Shown here: positions 46,386 to 47,294 of the stretch, piece by piece
Numbering within the stretch: position 1 is the stretch's first letter
Layout: each line of letters begins with the position of its first letter
Origin: a virus
IMG/VR virus record: IMGVR_UViG_3300032722_000035
Coordinates: 1-47,294 of that record
Direction: 5' to 3' (one strand)
DNA: 47,294 nt
Position numbers and translations under genes: made by a program
The notes under the pieces: generated by a model
Database searches by the model: none
What the model saw: only the letters and a program-made list of their open reading frames with translations
What the model was told of the DNA's origin: nothing

Positions 46386-46414
46386 ATTATACTATAGTTT
46401 AGTTAATTTGTCAA
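46386..46414 (-). promoter_or_regulatory. Perfect consensus sigma70 promoter (TTGACA-17-TATAAT)
   Basis: On the minus strand TTGACA (46409-46414) and TATAAT (46386-46391) are exactly 17 bases apart, both full consensus. The start would be near 46380, about 20 bases before the ATG at 46357. The -35 hexamer lies inside the last codons of the upstream 58-residue gene. This is the classical early-gene promoter form for phages that use host RNA polymerase. Confidence 0.85.
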
Positions 46415-46579
46415 GTCTGCATACTTTAACCTAAAATAAGTTTCAGTTATGCCGGGTTCTATAATATCTATTGTGTAGCCACGAGAACTTTTATGAAATG
46501 GACCGTGCTTGACGTTATTATCTTTGATGATCTGTTGAAACTCACGTAGTTCATTGTGTTTAATAGTTATCGTCATCAT
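46403..46579 (-). CDS. Unknown 58-residue protein
   Basis: A short frame runs from ATG 46579 (followed by a second ATG) to TAA at 46403-46405. It reads MMTITIKHNELREFQQIIKD, then GPFHKSSRGYTIDIIEPGIT and FRLKYADLTN. It overlaps the end of the upstream gene by 20 bases and has GAGGA at about 8 nt. Without it the stretch between the two neighbouring genes would be empty. I do not recognise a family. The composition (no long low-complexity runs, ordinary hydrophobic spacing) and tight packing support it as a real gene. Confidence 0.65.
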   Translation of the reverse strand: MMTITIKHNELREFQQIIKDNNVKHGPFHKSSRGYTIDIIEPGITETYFRLKYADLTN

Positions 46580-47048
46580 TGTCTAGATCCTCGTCTTCAT
46601 ACTCCCAAATTTCTTGACCGCTGGCATAGTCAAAGTAATATTTTTCGTTGGGTACTAACAAGCGGAATTGACCAGCATACTTAAGAGCAGCCAAGAGTGC
46701 TTCATTCTTGTCTGTTAGGTCACAGATAATAAAGCTACTGCCACAGCCACCATGAACATGTTTAATCTCGCTGTGTTGAAATTCATCTGCTAATAAAGCA
46801 TTATGAAAATTTCCACGATTGCCGGCAATGATACGATTAGCAATGAATGGGTGTGGTAAACGTTTATCTAATAGACCTAACTTGCTGAGTGTAGCATTGT
46901 TATCGCGGTCAATACTTAGCTTACAGTCTTTAAACTTGATACTACCTTTGGTACTTGGATTGTCTGGAGTTTCTTTAGTAGTCCAGGGAATTTCTGCTGA
47001 TACATGATTTACATAAAATGTAATACCATGACTTTTGACACACCACAT
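46560..47048 (-). CDS. Unknown conserved-looking protein; probable 5' part blocked by an amber codon
   Basis: From Met 47048 the product is 162 residues: WCVKSHGITFYVNHVSAEIP, KETPDNPSTKGSIKFKDCKL, RLPHPFIANRIIAGNRGNFH and GGCGSSFIICDLTDKNEALL, with an acidic C-terminus (EDEDLDNDDDNY). I recall related proteins in T4-like cyanophages but no function. The frame is open well upstream of this Met and carries natural-looking protein (see 47049-47126), so the true start is probably not Met 47048, which has only a weak ribosome binding site. If translation cannot pass the amber codon, only this shorter form, or one from a non-standard start, can be made. The gene overlaps the 58-residue gene at its end. 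Confidence 0.65.
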   Translation of the reverse strand: MWCVKSHGITFYVNHVSAEIPWTTKETPDNPSTKGSIKFKDCKLSIDRDNNATLSKLGLLDKRLPHPFIANRIIAGNRGNFHNALLADEFQHSEIKHVHGGCGSSFIICDLTDKNEALLAALKYAGQFRLLVPNEKYYFDYASGQEIWEYEDEDLDNDDDNY

Positions 47049-47126
47049 AGGAACACTTGGATCCTCTAGGTGTTTTTTGTTAAAATGAAAAACTACGTCT
47101 TTACAACTATATTCAATCTACAACAT
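47049..47126 (-). other. In-frame upstream extension with ATG, TTG, then TAG
   Basis: An ATG at 47126 has an ideal AAGGAGAG site 7 bases before it and lies 4 bases after the previous gene's stop. It is in frame with the 162-residue protein, but its third codon is TAG (47118-47120). The codons after TAG read IEYSCKDVVFHFNKKHLEDP then SVP, leading straight into MWCVKSHG. This looks like a true N-terminus broken by one base, a sequencing or assembly error (for example CAG to TAG), a suppressed amber, or an ATT start at 47117. Confidence 0.6.
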
Positions 47127-47130
47127 GTTA

Positions 47131-47294
47131 TTACTCTCCTTGTTTATCAAGATACTTTCTTGTATCTGCTCTGGTATTTATACCGTGTAACTCCGCTGTT
47201 ACTAAACTAGACAAATCCTGTGGCGAACAAACTTCTTCAAATCCTACTCCTAACTTCTTAGCACGTGGTACTACCTCGTTAAGTAAAATTTTTG
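47131..47294 (-). CDS. Unknown protein, C-terminal 53 residues only
   Basis: The frame enters from the right edge and ends at TAA 47131-47133. The visible part reads ILLNEVVPRAKKLGVGFEEV, CSPQDLSSLVTAELHGINTR and ADTRKYLDKQGE. It is a soluble, mixed-charge helical sequence without a motif I recognise. Its end carries the ribosome binding site of the next gene, showing that the two belong to one operon. Confidence 0.65.
   Translation of the reverse strand, partial: KILLNEVVPRAKKLGVGFEEVCSPQDLSSLVTAELHGINTRADTRKYLDKQGE
47175..47182 (-). promoter_or_regulatory. TATAAATA box inside the upstream coding region
   Basis: A perfect TATAAATA occurs on the minus strand about 50 bases before ATG 47126. 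It lies within the coding sequence of the partial gene (codons for GIN), so chance is possible. If active it would give the downstream genes late as well as early expression. Confidence 0.35.

Noticed and set aside
46560-47126. TAG reassigned as a sense codon in this phage
   Set aside because: TAG closes several genes here (5190, 43680, 44784) and other long frames have no internal TAG.

Overview
The window is a stretch of a T4-like myovirus (tailed phage) genome. Diagnostic genes are the late sigma factor gp55, the recombination nuclease pair gp47/gp46, the portal gp20, the prohead protease gp21, the scaffold gp22, the major capsid protein gp23, and the baseplate genes gp25, gp6, gp53 and a gp48/gp54-like tube cap. 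The DNA is visibly AT-rich. The protein styles (very large baseplate and fibre proteins, late-promoter boxes of the NATAAATA type) resemble the marine and freshwater T4-like phages (cyanomyovirus- and pelagiphage-like) more than the coliphages. The host cannot be read from the sequence. I saw no tRNA, CRISPR array, integrase or insertion sequence.

Layout. (1) Positions 1-28568, minus strand: a long tail and baseplate block. Read in transcription order it holds a gp48/54-like cap, gp53, a large hub protein, a gp5-like spike with a muralytic domain, gp25, gp6, a 4067-residue giant baseplate protein in the gp7 position, two small virion proteins, and a run of at least four fibre or adhesin genes leaving the window at the left edge. 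(2) 28638-36112, plus strand: gp55, an SGNH hydrolase, gp47, gp46, two tandem radical SAM proteins, a 63-residue basic protein, a GIY-YIG nuclease, and a small gene that appears to be split by a structured insert of about 290 nt. (3) 36098-37161, minus strand: two overlapping tail/baseplate-hub assembly genes (gp26-like). (4) 37216-45984, plus strand: tape measure, portal, a small conserved ORF, acidic core protein (gp67-like), protease, scaffold and capsid, ending in a bidirectional terminator. (5) 46043-47294, minus strand: a small accessory operon of unknown function, with a perfect consensus sigma70 promoter for its last gene and an amber codon near the start of another.

How it works together. 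gp55 would direct host RNA polymerase to the TATAAATA-type late boxes seen upstream of the tail block (28591-28598), gp6 (20825-20832), a fibre gene (2979-2986), and both sides of the gp26/tape-measure divergence (37173-37204). gp46/47 process DNA ends for recombination-dependent replication. The head genes build and mature the procapsid, and the minus-strand block builds the contractile-tail baseplate and its adhesins.

The most unusual item is the split gene at 35586-36112: two coding halves fit together in frame across a hairpin-rich insert with a U/G junction rule like that of group I introns, directly downstream of a freestanding GIY-YIG nuclease gene. Other points of interest are a seven-blade FG-GAP beta-propeller inside the giant baseplate protein, face-to-face divergent late promoters, a late promoter abutting the presumed gp55 promoter, and the amber codon three codons into a well-initiated reading frame at 47118-47120.
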